Shown piece after piece: positions 18,298 to 26,921 of a stretch of DNA of 64,000 bases; position 1 is the first letter of the stretch; the number at the start of each line of letters is the position of its first letter. Source of the DNA: Rossellomorea aquimaris TF-12. GTDB lineage: Bacteria > Bacillota > Bacilli > Bacillales > Bacillaceae_B. The position numbers were made by a program, and so were the translations under genes. The notes beneath the pieces were generated by a model. It was not told the DNA's origin and did not search any database. It saw nothing but the letters and a program-made list of their open reading frames with translations. The stretch covers positions 548,388 through 612,387 of the forward strand of contig NZ_LQXM01000030.1 of assembly GCF_001648555.1 (NCBI RefSeq), read 5' to 3'.

Positions 18298-18328
18298 GGA
18301 TTAGTTATCTTAAATAAATTGATTATCG

Positions 18329-18460
18329 CAAAGGTTGTTGTTTCATCTGCTAATGTCTCTGTCAACGAGTATGTGCTAGTTGTTGAGGGGAACTGCTATT
18401 CTCGCAGCTAGCGTTCGGTCGAGCCTTTTCAGGAGTCTACGCCGTTCCCCTCAACATCCA
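18329..18460 (+). repeat. MITE-like dispersed element, partial copy with alternative core
   Basis: Starts with TTGTTGTTTCATCTGC and CTCTGTCAAC as in other copies. The core here is bounded by GTTGAGGGGAAC and GTTCCCCTCAAC, a perfect 12-bp inverted repeat, different from the GGAGCGGAAG core of the copies at 1551 and 18585. Confidence 0.55.
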
Positions 18461-18584
18461 AAAAAATGCGCGATAGAATTTAATAGTGACAATAAACAAT
18501 TATCACAATGTACAAAAGCTAAAATATACCCCCACTTTCTCTAATTGGGAGTTTTCTAAACATGGATTTATGAAAAGAAAGTTG

Positions 18585-18785
18585 ATTGGAGCGGAAGATG
18601 CTCGACTCCTGCAGGTGAAGTGGGACAGTCCGAAAAGCGGAGGGGCTTTGCCCAGGGGCTAGACAGGTGAGACCCCGCAGACGCAGCCGAGGGGGGCTCA
18701 CCGCCCGCCCCGCGGAAAGCGAGCATCCTGGAGGAGAAATCAAACACTCCAGTCTTTTGGGAAAATGCAACATCGTTTTGAGAGA
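18585..18785 (+). repeat. MITE-like dispersed element, long core copy
   Basis: GTTGATTGGAGCGGAAG opens a GC-rich palindromic core of about 160 bp with GGTGAGACCCCGCAGACGC, CACCGCCCGCC, CGGAAAGCGAGCATCCTGG and GAAATCAA at the close. The GC content is far above its surroundings. Open frames across it are by-products of its composition. Confidence 0.65.
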
Positions 18786-18791
18786 TACAAT

Positions 18792-18839
18792 AATGAAAAA
18801 AGGGAATGTCGCTTTGAGGCGACATTCCCTTTTTTCATT
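18792..18839 (-). terminator. intrinsic terminator of dgkB
   Basis: Perfect 21-bp stem (18792-18812 with 18819-18839), reaching into the dgkB stop codon, with a T-run on the minus strand. Confidence 0.9.
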
Positions 18840-19752
18840 ATTCAGCTTTATCTTCAGGGCGTATCTTATCAAGTGGAACAAAAACCTGAAGATGACGATA
18901 TAAGTTTTCAAATTCTGCCGGCAGAACTCCACCAAGTTCTCCATCTACATTTAATTGAACCTTTTCTTTGGCATGAATTTTAATTCTATTGGCTTGTGTA
19001 TAAATAACGTTAGGGTCATTTACATGCTCTCCACGAACAGCTAAGCTGGCAATTCGTATAAATTCAGCAAGGTTTGTTTTCTTTAAAATAAGGAGAGAAA
19101 ACAGTCCATCGTTAATGGATGCATCTGGTGCCAATCGCTCGAAACCCCCAACAGAATTGGTTAATCCAATTAGAAATAACATGGCCTCTCCTTCAAAAAG
19201 TTTCCCATCATACTCAATGGACACATCTGTCGGTTTAATAGATGGAAGCATCTCGATTCCTTTTAAGTAATAAGCTAGTTGACCCATCATAGTCTTAAGC
19301 TTGCTCGGTACTTCATAGGTTAGTTCAGTAATTCTTCCACCACCAGCGATATTAATAAAGTAGCGCTCATTCATACGGCCAATATCCACAGGAATACAAT
19401 CACCTTTAGTTATTACATCAATGGCTGCTCCAATATCTCTTGGAATATGGAGGGCACGAGCGAAGTCATTGGTCGTACCCATAGGAACGATCCCAAGCTT
19501 TGGACGATAATCCTGCTCAGCCAGTCCATTTACTACTTCATTTAACGTACCGTCTCCTCCAGCTGCAACAACGACATCATATTTGCGTTCTACGGCTATT
19601 CTAGCTGCTTCTGTGGCATCTCCTTCACAAATCGTAGCATGTACAGAAGTTTCATAACCTGCCTGTTCTAATTTAATCAATACCTCAGCAAGATGCTTTT
19701 TAAATAGCTCTCGGCCTGAAGTTGGATTATATATAATTCTAGCTCTTTTCAT
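18838..19752 (-). CDS. dgkB: diacylglycerol kinase DgkB
   Basis: 304 residues. RARIIYNPTSGRE at the start and VAAGGDGTLNEVVNGL are the lipid-kinase DAGK catalytic signature; PMGTTNDFARALHIP and the later NVDGELGG complete it. DgkB recycles diacylglycerol released by lipoteichoic acid synthesis into phosphatidic acid at the membrane. The length equals the B. subtilis protein (YerQ) closely. In B. subtilis it lies downstream of gatCAB; here about 7 kb separates them, filled with accessory genes, which suggests insertions between. Confidence 0.92.
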   Translation of the reverse strand: MKRARIIYNPTSGRELFKKHLAEVLIKLEQAGYETSVHATICEGDATEAARIAVERKYDVVVAAGGDGTLNEVVNGLAEQDYRPKLGIVPMGTTNDFARALHIPRDIGAAIDVITKGDCIPVDIGRMNERYFINIAGGGRITELTYEVPSKLKTMMGQLAYYLKGIEMLPSIKPTDVSIEYDGKLFEGEAMLFLIGLTNSVGGFERLAPDASINDGLFSLLILKKTNLAEFIRIASLAVRGEHVNDPNVIYTQANRIKIHAKEKVQLNVDGELGGVLPAEFENLYRHLQVFVPLDKIRPEDKAE

Positions 19753-20053
19753 ACCCCATCATCCTAATCTTAAAAATTACAAAAGACTTTTTATACCATC
19801 ATTTAACATCATATATAAATCAATCCACACTTGCAATCATGTTCATAACAATTGCTTTTCACTTGCCATCTAAGTAACGCTCAATATCATAACTCTTTTC
19901 TAAGAAAAAATCTAATAAAATAAGAGGAATTCTTAGAAGGTTTTTCATATTACTTTACTAAATATTAACATTTTTGTGTTAAATGATTTGTTTTTAACAT
20001 AAAATCTTTTTTTCATCGTAATTATTTAAGATTAAGACAATGGAGGGAACAGG
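19753..20053. promoter_or_regulatory. intergenic region with clustered TTAACA/TGTTAA half-sites
   Basis: TTAACA (19965-19970), TGTTAA (19977-19982) and TTAACA (19994-19999) form two overlapping dyads upstream of the plus-strand DUF2269 gene. They look like an operator, but no known regulator is matched with confidence. The rest of the region is AT-rich and featureless. Confidence 0.3.
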
Positions 20054-20509
20054 ATGAAACTTTTACTATTGCTTCATGTTCTGTCTGCCATCATTGGGAT
20101 TGGGCCAACTTTTTTCATTCACGTCTTAATACGACCAAATAAAACCATAGAAGAATTACAGGTATCCATGAAACTTATGAAAGGATTGGAGCTGTTTCCG
20201 AAAATAGGAGGGAGCATTGCGGTTTTATCAGGATTTGTACTCTTTTGGATAGGGGATTATGGCTCATTTATACAAATTTGGTTAGTAGGATCTCTTCTGC
20301 TCTATATCATCATTCAATTCCTAGTGATTGGTCTTATCACACCCCGAACAAAGAGGATCAATGAATGGCTTATCTTACCTGAAAACGAAATATTAACGGG
20401 TGCTCCACCGGTTGAAATTCAACACCATTTAGTCATGATACATCGATACTTTTATTTTGCTTCTACATTAGGGATTTTATTGTTTATTTTTATGATTTTA
20501 AAACCATAA
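20054..20509 (+). CDS. DUF2269-type membrane protein
   Basis: 151 residues with four hydrophobic segments. The pattern of LLLLHVLSAIIGIGPTFF at the start, followed by GGSIAVLSGFVLF and a His-containing HHLVMIHRYFYF, resembles the DUF2269 family of small integral membrane proteins. GGAGGG precedes the ATG at normal spacing. Convergent with the nat gene. Its biochemical role is unknown. Confidence 0.65.
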   Translation: MKLLLLLHVLSAIIGIGPTFFIHVLIRPNKTIEELQVSMKLMKGLELFPKIGGSIAVLSGFVLFWIGDYGSFIQIWLVGSLLLYIIIQFLVIGLITPRTKRINEWLILPENEILTGAPPVEIQHHLVMIHRYFYFASTLGILLFIFMILKP

Positions 20510-20548
20510 ATAGAGTAGTTCCATTGTAGGGGATTTCCCACAACCCAA

Positions 20549-20585
20549 AAACGTCTAGAATATCATCAAGATACTCTAGACGTTT
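20549..20585. terminator. bidirectional terminator
   Basis: AAACGTCTAGA at the base with its complement, a 16-bp stem with two mismatches (20549-20564 with 20570-20585). It overlaps the nat stop codon. Confidence 0.8.
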
Positions 20586-21381
20586 AACTAAATAGTTTAA
20601 CCTGACGGTGCTCGAGAAACTCAATGGACTCTTGCAAGGAATTCGCATCAAAATGATATACTTCTTGAACAATGTCTTTCCATTTATCCATATCTCTCAT
20701 TTGATATTCCCGTATATTTCGATAGGTCATAACCTTAAGGGTTTGGTTGCGCAGAAAATAACATTGGTTTCCTTGAAATCGAACGGCTGTAATTCTTCTC
20801 ATTGTAATATTATCATCCGAGTCTAAATACGAGGCTTCAATATCTTTTACTAATTGTTCTTCTGAAAGAGGAATCCATTCAATTACTTTTTTTACAAAGG
20901 ATTTCCCATTGGAACGTCGATCCACCTCAAATTCATGAATATCCCTTTGGGTAAAAATGATATCCTCACCAAAGCCGTGAAGAATATGTTTGTGCCGGGA
21001 TTCTAGTTCAACTGGCTTCATAATAGGAGAACCATATCCCACATCAACATACAGCTTTCGATTATCAATGGTAATCATTAATCCGAGGTGTCCCGGGTTA
21101 ACCCTAACAAATTGACAATCAAAGCCTAGCTCTTGTAATAGCCGCCCAAAATTAATATTCAATGTAAAACACGTTCCACCCCAACCTTTTGCGTGAAGGT
21201 TTTCAGCAAATGTGGATAACGAAGGGACATAGGACTTTCCTTCAGAGAAGTAATAAAATTTACTAAAGGTTTCATATGGGATTCGAATAAGATGCTGTTG
21301 AATTAACCTCTGGAGATAATTGATTGTAGGAGGTTCCACCTCCATATTCAAATAGTTTACGTATTTCTTTACTGCTTCCAT
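20584..21381 (-). CDS. arylamine N-acetyltransferase
   Basis: 265 residues of the NAT family. The Cys-His-Asp triad is in place: Cys71 in GWGGTCFTLN, His98 in VNPGHLGL and Asp113 in YVDVGYG. These enzymes transfer acetyl from acetyl-CoA to arylamines and hydrazines; some take part in secondary metabolism. The methyltransferase gene lies 13 bases upstream on the same strand, so the two form an operon, possibly a small modification or detoxification unit. That link is inference. Confidence 0.88.
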   Translation of the reverse strand: MEAVKKYVNYLNMEVEPPTINYLQRLIQQHLIRIPYETFSKFYYFSEGKSYVPSLSTFAENLHAKGWGGTCFTLNINFGRLLQELGFDCQFVRVNPGHLGLMITIDNRKLYVDVGYGSPIMKPVELESRHKHILHGFGEDIIFTQRDIHEFEVDRRSNGKSFVKKVIEWIPLSEEQLVKDIEASYLDSDDNITMRRITAVRFQGNQCYFLRNQTLKVMTYRNIREYQMRDMDKWKDIVQEVYHFDANSLQESIEFLEHRQVKLFS

Positions 21382-21394
21382 CCTATCACTCTTT

Positions 21395-22174
21395 CTACTT
21401 TTTCATCAGACAGACTGTAAACTGGTGCTTTAGAGTGAACTCATACCGGGAGTCGTACCTTTGGGAAAGATATGTAAATAATGAGTTCATTACTTCTTCC
21501 TTCACTCTTGAATCCAACTGAAGAATCCAAGGTAATTCCCCTACCCGTTCACACCAGGATTGTAAGGAGTAATCAACTTCATAATAAAATTTATAAAAAT
21601 CCTTCACATCAAAGCCGGCTTCCTGCCATTCTAACAGCCATTCTAACGGAAATCCATTCACCTGTTTAACGGTATTCTCTTTAGAATCAGTCATTTTATT
21701 ATCCAGGTGAGCATTAAGAAATTCAGTTGTATTTTGTACAATTTCGTGGTGAGGAATGAATTTTGAATCACATACAATAAGAGACCCTTTATCCTTTAAA
21801 ATCCGCTGCATTTCTACTGTGGCTTTAGGGCGGTCAAACAATTGCCAGCTATTATGTACAATGGCAATGTCATAATCATGGTCTGGTAAATTCGTTAATT
21901 CGGCAGTACCGACCAGGTAAGGGATTTCTAAATACTGCTTACTCTCCGTCGCTTTGGCAGTGTCTATAAAAACCGAATCAGGTTCAACTCCAATCACGTC
22001 AGCTCCACGCTTATGAAGCTTTCTAGTTAAAGCACCTATTCCAGAGCCAATATCCGCTACCTTTCGTTCCTTCCAAACGACCCCACGTGCCTTAATGCTA
22101 TCGAAAAACTGGTGCGGTATATCCTCACTAGACGTAGACAAACAACAAGAAACATGATCAACATTTACACCCAT
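21395..22174 (-). CDS. class I SAM-dependent methyltransferase
   Basis: 259 residues with the Rossmann motif I VADIGSGIGALTRKL, an acidic GVEPD after strand 2 and DIAIVHNSWQLFD at strand 4, as in methyltransferase domain family 11. The C-terminal 100 residues give no clear substrate hint. First gene of a two-gene operon with the N-acetyltransferase. The start is an ATG at 22174 after GGGAAGGG-type purines. Confidence 0.78.
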   Translation of the reverse strand: MGVNVDHVSCCLSTSSEDIPHQFFDSIKARGVVWKERKVADIGSGIGALTRKLHKRGADVIGVEPDSVFIDTAKATESKQYLEIPYLVGTAELTNLPDHDYDIAIVHNSWQLFDRPKATVEMQRILKDKGSLIVCDSKFIPHHEIVQNTTEFLNAHLDNKMTDSKENTVKQVNGFPLEWLLEWQEAGFDVKDFYKFYYEVDYSLQSWCERVGELPWILQLDSRVKEEVMNSLFTYLSQRYDSRYEFTLKHQFTVCLMKK

Positions 22175-22490
22175 ATATACCCTTCCCCTATCATAAATGA
22201 ATTTCCCATAAACCCACCTTACAATTCCATGTCAACTCCATAACAAAACCACTTCATAACCATTTCTGTATCCACCACCAAAACTCCTGCTGAGGGACGC
22301 ACCTCTGCAGAAGTTTTAAAGTTTCGTTGATAAATACAGACTTTCTATTCCCATAGCCTAATGAAGGAGTTTCTAAACCTTTTAGAGGTGTTAGTGGAAG
22401 ATTTTTTATAAGGTAGTAGGAGTAGATAATATGATTAAAGGTCCGTCCCTATAAAAAAATGACCATGAGTCATGGTCATTTTGTAGGTGC
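22175..22490. other. intergenic region with motif-bearing hairpins
   Basis: Holds a hairpin at 22280-22317 (AAAACTCCTGC with GCAGAAGTTTT) whose loop contains TGAGGGACGCACCTC, a lone AAGGTCCGTCCCT at 22438-22450, and the terminator of the XRE gene at 22456-22482. No gene was seen. Confidence 0.6.
22456..22482 (-). terminator. intrinsic terminator of the XRE gene
   Basis: Perfect 13-bp stem AAAATGACCATGA with its complement and a 1-base loop. It stands directly after a copy of the GGTCCGTCCCT motif. Confidence 0.85.
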
Positions 22491-22874
22491 TTAGTTTGAT
22501 TTTTCTCCAGTTGCAATGCGCTTAACGTTTTGTTCTGCTGCTTTGGTCAGGTCTGGAGTGAATCCATTTTTCATTCGTTCGTTTTCTTTATTGAAGTAAT
22601 CTTGTACTTCTTGATCGAATTCGATTTCGATTAAGTCACGAATGTCTGTAATGCGTAAGGCAATCATAATGGAAACAAGATGAGCAACCGTAAGGGATTT
22701 CTTCTTGAAATTTACCAGCTCATTAATTGTAGCCACTCTTAAACCAGTTAGACGATGTAAATCGCCTTGTGTCAATCCTCTTTCACGCAGTATTTGTCCC
22801 AATTTAATGTGAATTTTATGGGGAAATTTATTCAGCGATTCAATAACGATTGAATTTGTCTTTTGGTGAATCAT
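22491..22874 (-). CDS. XRE-family helix-turn-helix regulator
   Basis: 127 residues. A Cro/CI-type HTH spans about residues 22-80: IKLGQILRERGLTQGDLHRLTGLRVATINELVNFKK. The C-terminal 45 residues are charged and helical. It is a likely single-gene transcription factor; the divergent neighbour is unclear and no phage genes surround it. Start at ATG 22874 with a GGAG box upstream. Confidence 0.8.
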   Translation of the reverse strand: MIHQKTNSIVIESLNKFPHKIHIKLGQILRERGLTQGDLHRLTGLRVATINELVNFKKKSLTVAHLVSIMIALRITDIRDLIEIEFDQEVQDYFNKENERMKNGFTPDLTKAAEQNVKRIATGEKSN

Positions 22875-23064
22875 GATGCTTCAACTCCTCATCCTATACC
22901 ATATTAACGCGAATTCCGTCATTCGTGAACCGGGAAAAAGTACCATCCTAACGGGAACTTAATACCATTTCTTTTTTAGTGATTTCAGTTAAATTATGCC
23001 ACTTGATTTAAAGGCACAAAAAAAGAAGACATAGGAATAACCCAGTCTTCTAATCAATTTTATC

Positions 23065-23631
23065 TTACATTAATACGTCCTGCACCAAGCTCGTTTTCAA
23101 GCTTTCATATACTTCCTGCCATATATCCTTGTTTTCGATATATTGAGAGGTTAATCGCTGAATCATTTCCTTTTGCTTTTCTGGAAAAAGCTCATGATCT
23201 CTAGGTGGAATCTTTGCTCTTTCATCGTCAACGATTTTCTTCACCATTGGTGCTCTTGGGCCCCATACTGTTTTCTCTTCGCCGTTTTCATCTATGAAAA
23301 TAAAAATGGGTATCGCCCTTGAAGTTCCATTTGTTAAATATTGATCCATTAGTTCAAGATTTTCGTCTCTTAAAATCATTCGTACATCCATATTGGAGTT
23401 CTCTGCGATCTTTAATAAAATAGGAATGTTCAACATCGCATCTCCACACCAGTCTTCGGTAATGGCTAAAACACGTAAATTCTTGTTACCTAAAGCATTT
23501 AAGACGTCCATATCTTCAGGAGGGACCGTGAATTGTTCCAATATTAATTGTGTGTTTTCTTTATGAACATTCATATATTCTAAGTATTCCTTTGAAGTCA
23601 TTCCTTTTTCAAACCATTTTTGTAAATTCAT
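23065..23631 (-). CDS. thioredoxin-fold protein with single active-site cysteine
   Basis: 188 residues. The central part looks like the thioredoxin-like family of Bacillus proteins: VLAITEDWCGDAMLNIPILLKIAE, then PIFIFIDENGEE. Where thioredoxins have WCxxC, this has Trp61-Cys62-Gly-Asp-Ala65, so only one Cys remains. A dithiol mechanism is therefore excluded; a monothiol or bacillithiol-linked role is possible. A GGAGGAAG box precedes the ATG. Monocistronic. Confidence 0.75.
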   Translation of the reverse strand: MNLQKWFEKGMTSKEYLEYMNVHKENTQLILEQFTVPPEDMDVLNALGNKNLRVLAITEDWCGDAMLNIPILLKIAENSNMDVRMILRDENLELMDQYLTNGTSRAIPIFIFIDENGEEKTVWGPRAPMVKKIVDDERAKIPPRDHELFPEKQKEMIQRLTSQYIENKDIWQEVYESLKTSLVQDVLM

Positions 23632-24048
23632 TTCCTTCCTCCTCTAGTGATTCCCATGATAGAAACCACATTTGCCAAAAAAAAATTCTCTCTATATCAT
23701 ATTCATGTTTATCTGATTCCACAAGTAATATCCATTTCGCCCTTCGACTTCTCCAAAAAAAGACAATTGTATGATTATGCCTAGAGGAATATAATAAAAG
23801 AAAAGCTATAATTGACAGATTCCTTCATATCATAAAAGCTCTGTTGAATAAGGTAGAAATTCCCACTTTCTTCTCTACAATAGCAACAATCTTTAAAAAA
23901 GAGCATAAAAAAGGAATAGCATCAGCTATTCCTAAAAATATTTCCAGAGAGGGGACAAGCATAGCCGTTTAGAGTAATATTTTCGATACTTCTTTTGATT
24001 TCATAAAAAAAGCTGACTCAAAGGTCAGTTCCATCCTTTTCTAGAGGA
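23632..24048. other. intergenic region without a gene
   Basis: Contains a possible decayed copy of the dispersed element (about 23838-23905: AGCTCTGTTGAA ... GCAACAATCTTT ... AAAGAGC), a hairpin AGGAATAGC..GCTATTCCT at 23911-23932, and a terminator hairpin at 24006-24030 (AAGCTGAC..GTCAGTT) for the small minus-strand gene. No supported gene. Confidence 0.45.
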
Positions 24049-24252
24049 TCATGCATTAGATGAAGGATTTCTTCTGATTGAATCATCTTCAATATCTTGA
24101 GAATTCTCTATTATTTTTGCCACTTTCTTATAGTAGTAGTTCAGCTCGATTATACTATCTGCCTCCTTCAGTTTTTTTATATAATGGTGTGCTTTTTCAT
24201 ATTCGTCTGGTGGCAGTTCAACCTTGATTCTTTTTTTCTTCCACTTCGCCAA
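24049..24252 (-). CDS. small basic hypothetical protein
   Basis: 67 residues, very basic at the N-terminus (MAKWKKKRIKVEL) and helical after (DEYEKAHHYIKKLKEADSIIELNYYYKKVAKII). It starts at a TTG preceded by AGGTG at good spacing and overlaps the end of the upstream membrane-protein gene by 35 bases in another frame, so the pair is probably co-translated. No family recognised. Confidence 0.5.
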   Translation of the reverse strand: MAKWKKKRIKVELPPDEYEKAHHYIKKLKEADSIIELNYYYKKVAKIIENSQDIEDDSIRRNPSSNA

Positions 24253-24655
24253 CAGGTTTCACCTCATTATGATTTGAAGATCCTCCCTTAGAGGTCAGTT
24301 CGAGCTGATAATGAGATAGCTCTTGGATATAAGATGCTTTTGTGCTTGCTAGGTTTTGTTCAATTTTTCTTGTAATAACGGAACTTCCCCCAATTCCTGA
24401 TAATAAACTAATATAGATCACATACCAGATGGGGACGGTTTCAACAACTGGCAATACTGATAGATACCCTGCTAGAATGCCTATGATAATATCCTTTGTT
24501 GAGCCAAAAAGATAATGTTTTTCACCTTGATCATCAATAAATTTTCTCGGGAAAGTAAAGTGACCGTTTTTAAAAACTAGAATATGTCCTAATCCTCCAA
24601 TACCTCCCATCAACATCGGCAACAGAATCACTTCAATTAAGGACATTCTATCCAC
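24218..24655 (-). CDS. DUF4257-like membrane protein
   Basis: 145 residues with three hydrophobic segments (about residues 5-28, 55-72 and 75-95) rich in glycine (GGIGGLGHIL, SLLSGIGGSS), and a soluble C-terminal tail. The pattern resembles the DUF4257 family of Bacillus membrane proteins. The function is unknown. A GGAT-type purine stretch precedes the ATG. It is divergent from a 51-codon gene; an operator-like dyad lies between them. Confidence 0.6.
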   Translation of the reverse strand: MDRMSLIEVILLPMLMGGIGGLGHILVFKNGHFTFPRKFIDDQGEKHYLFGSTKDIIIGILAGYLSVLPVVETVPIWYVIYISLLSGIGGSSVITRKIEQNLASTKASYIQELSHYQLELTSKGGSSNHNEVKPVGEVEEKKNQG

Positions 24656-24713
24656 CCTCTGGAATCATTTACTATTATTATATATTATTAACAGAAAATT
24701 CAGAATAGATAAT

Positions 24714-24731
24714 TGGACACAATTTTGTCCA
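24714..24731. promoter_or_regulatory. operator-like dyad TGGACA-N6-TGTCCA
   Basis: A perfect inverted repeat with 6-bp arms and a 6-bp spacer in the 92-bp divergent region, 16 bases before the ATG of the small gene at 24748. It would suit a dimeric repressor controlling one or both neighbours. The regulator is unknown. Confidence 0.45.
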
Positions 24732-24747
24732 CTAAAGGAGAGCCAAA

Positions 24748-24903
24748 ATGAGGAAAATTGTGATGAAAGTCTCGTCAGTCGACAAACTTCGATTTCAGAA
24801 CTATATGATGGGGATTAAAAGAGCCGAATCTAAAGCTGAAGCTGATATGTATTTTAGGCTTGCAAAAAAGATTCTTGAAAAGGGGCAGCGTAAAGAACAA
24901 TAA
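24748..24903 (+). CDS. 51-residue hypothetical protein
   Basis: ATG at 24748 preceded by AAAGGAGA at 8-base spacing, stop at 24903. The product is basic and helical: MRKIVMKVSSVDKLRFQNY, then MMGIKRAESKAEADMYFRL, then AKKILEKGQRKEQ. No membrane segment or Cys. It is short, but its ribosome site, amphipathic composition and position behind a dyad support a real gene. I recognise no family. Confidence 0.5.
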   Translation: MRKIVMKVSSVDKLRFQNYMMGIKRAESKAEADMYFRLAKKILEKGQRKEQ

Positions 24904-24944
24904 GGTTATTGGTGTGAGGTCGTAAAAAAACTTTATTAAATTGA

Positions 24945-24978
24945 AAAGAAGAAGAGCTCATGATAAGCCCTTCCTCTT
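24945..24978 (-). terminator. probable terminator of the M4 protease gene
   Basis: Imperfect hairpin pairing GAAGAAGAGCTC with the AAGCCCTTCCTCTT side, about 12-35 bases after the stop, with T-rich sequence after it on the minus strand. Confidence 0.45.
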
Positions 24979-24989
24979 GAATCCCTTAA

Positions 24990-26660
24990 TTAATTTACGC
25001 CAACAGCATTATACGCTGCTTTCACACTTGCCACTTCAGAGCTACTTGCCCCGTATAAGTCAGTTGCTGCTTGTACCGCTGCAGAACGAAGCTGACTAAA
25101 TGTTGATGACGGTGTTAAATACTGTGTTAAAGCACGGTAATAGATTGCACCTGTTTTTGCATTACCTATTCCAGAAACACTCACACCATAGTGACTACCA
25201 CCTTGACTTAGTAGATATGCCGCTTTGTTTCCAATTCCACTATTAATATGAACACCACCGTTATCACTTGTACCTGTATATCTTACAGAATAGTGATCAG
25301 GGTCACCATATTTAGCCGGATCAGACATGGAACGAAGAGCGTCTCCTGATTTATTTGGAGTGTAAATATCTTCCCCAATCTCCCAATCTGGGTTATTACC
25401 AGTATGATACTCTACTAACGTTCCGAAAATATCAGACATAGACTCGTTGATTGCCCCAGATTCATTTTGATAAATAAGATCCGCTGTCGTATCAGTAACA
25501 GCATGAGTCAATTCGTGAGCAACTACATCTACTCCACCGGATAATTCAACAAAGGTAGTACCGTCTCCATCTCCATATACCATTTGCTGTCCATTCCAGA
25601 AGGCATTATTGTAGTTTCTACCATAGTGAACAGTTGACTTTAGAGGTGCTCCATTGCCATCGTAGCTATTACGATTATGAATATCAGAATAATAATCATA
25701 TGTTTGTCCAGCATAGTAGTGTGCGTCTACTGCCGCTCCGTCATAGCTTGCGTTGAAAACATTATCAGCATCTGCCCATAAAGAACCTGGTAGTTGCTGA
25801 CGGTTACTCGCATCATAAGTGAATACTCCTCCACCTCTAGTTCGATCTTGTAAATAATAAGTAGAAGAATATAGATACGTATTTAATGATTTAGAATTTC
25901 CAAGGACACCAATACCTGTTCCGACTACGTCTGTTCCGCCGCTACCAGGATCTCCTCCGCCAGGCTTGCCAGCGTTACCTTTTGCTTCATGGATTTCATT
26001 TACTTTCCCAAGAATATCACCTGTTACTGCATCCACAAAATAGTTCCAGTTCCCTGGTTCTGGTGCCAAGAAATTATAGTTTACTAGATAAGCATAATTT
26101 GCTTCTCCATTTTGTACAAAGATCACGGATTCAGATTTTGGACTATATTCATAGCTTGGCTCAGAACCAATTTGTCCTACTAAGTCTTTTTCACCTACTG
26201 CAACAGCTTCTTTTTTTGTTAGCTTTTTCGTTGCTTTAAGGGCTTGTTTTTCATCCAGGTTTGGCATTGCCGTACCGGACAATGCAGTAAGGACACCATC
26301 TTTATTCACATGGGCTGTTAATACAGCTCCATAGACAGGCGTTCCTTTGTATACCTGTTGAACCCTTAAGTATGTAAACCCTAAATCATCTTTCTCCGTT
26401 TTGATTACTTTGAAGGATAGCTTTGAATCCCCTGTGAACTTAAATGCTTTTTGTTTAGCATTTAAATAGTCAAACACAATTTTTTCTGGTGCATTTGACG
26501 ACGGGCTTGTTAATTTCCCTGAAATAAACTGAGGAGTTCCTACCTTTTCGTTAAAATTGATCTTCTCACTTAAATCTGGAGCCCCCAATGCCTCTGGAGC
26601 AAATACAGGACTCATCATTAATCCTGCTGTTAAACTTAATGCAACGACTTTCTTTTTCAA
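24990..26660 (-). CDS. secreted neutral metalloprotease (thermolysin family M4)
   Basis: 556 residues. Signal peptide [27 protein letters not shown], then a FTP/PepSY-type propeptide to about residue 225. A Gly-rich linker ([11 protein letters not shown]) precedes the catalytic domain. Zinc site HELTH (382-386) with the third ligand in GAINESMSD (Glu406); the later [13 protein letters not shown] has the transition-state His. The mature start [18 protein letters not shown] resembles thermolysin and B. cereus neutral protease more than NprE. It should be an extracellular, Zn- and Ca-dependent endopeptidase, and typically a transition-phase product. Single gene. Confidence 0.93.
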   Translation of the reverse strand: MKKKVVALSLTAGLMMSPVFAPEALGAPDLSEKINFNEKVGTPQFISGKLTSPSSNAPEKIVFDYLNAKQKAFKFTGDSKLSFKVIKTEKDDLGFTYLRVQQVYKGTPVYGAVLTAHVNKDGVLTALSGTAMPNLDEKQALKATKKLTKKEAVAVGEKDLVGQIGSEPSYEYSPKSESVIFVQNGEANYAYLVNYNFLAPEPGNWNYFVDAVTGDILGKVNEIHEAKGNAGKPGGGDPGSGGTDVVGTGIGVLGNSKSLNTYLYSSTYYLQDRTRGGGVFTYDASNRQQLPGSLWADADNVFNASYDGAAVDAHYYAGQTYDYYSDIHNRNSYDGNGAPLKSTVHYGRNYNNAFWNGQQMVYGDGDGTTFVELSGGVDVVAHELTHAVTDTTADLIYQNESGAINESMSDIFGTLVEYHTGNNPDWEIGEDIYTPNKSGDALRSMSDPAKYGDPDHYSVRYTGTSDNGGVHINSGIGNKAAYLLSQGGSHYGVSVSGIGNAKTGAIYYRALTQYLTPSSTFSQLRSAAVQAATDLYGASSSEVASVKAAYNAVGVN

Positions 26661-26835
26661 TTACAACACCTCTTTGTTTGAATTTTCTTAACTTTAAGAA
26701 TATATATAAATATAGTACAAGTACCCTGAAACGAAATGAGCCTAAAGACTCATAAAACAACTTTTTCAACATCGTGTCAAAAGCACTACAAAAAAACACC
26801 AAAAACCCTCCATTTTATGAAAACTTGAACTAAAA

Positions 26836-26878
26836 AGAGGGACGGACCTTGAAAAAATTTCAAGGTCCGTCCCTCTTC
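26836..26878. repeat. perfect 20-bp inverted repeat built from the GGGACGGACC motif
   Basis: Arms 26836-26855 and 26859-26878 are exact complements with a 3-base AAA loop. Each arm carries AGGGACGGACCT. It sits between the M4 protease and gatB, next to a separate terminator. Confidence 0.85.
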
Positions 26879-26881
26879 AAA

Positions 26882-26915
26882 AAACAGCCCCCGCTTTTAA
26901 GCGGGGGCTGTTTTC
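26882..26915 (-). terminator. intrinsic terminator of gatCAB
   Basis: Perfect 16-bp GC-rich stem (26882-26897 with 26900-26915), a 2-base loop, and T residues on the minus-strand exit, starting 6 bases after the gatB stop. Confidence 0.9.
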
Positions 26916-26921
26916 ATTTAC

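Noticed and set aside
18519..18944. Several overlapping frames on both strands
   Set aside because: They fall on the GC-rich palindromic core of the dispersed repeat and on the dgkB terminator; no ribosome sites and no protein-like composition.
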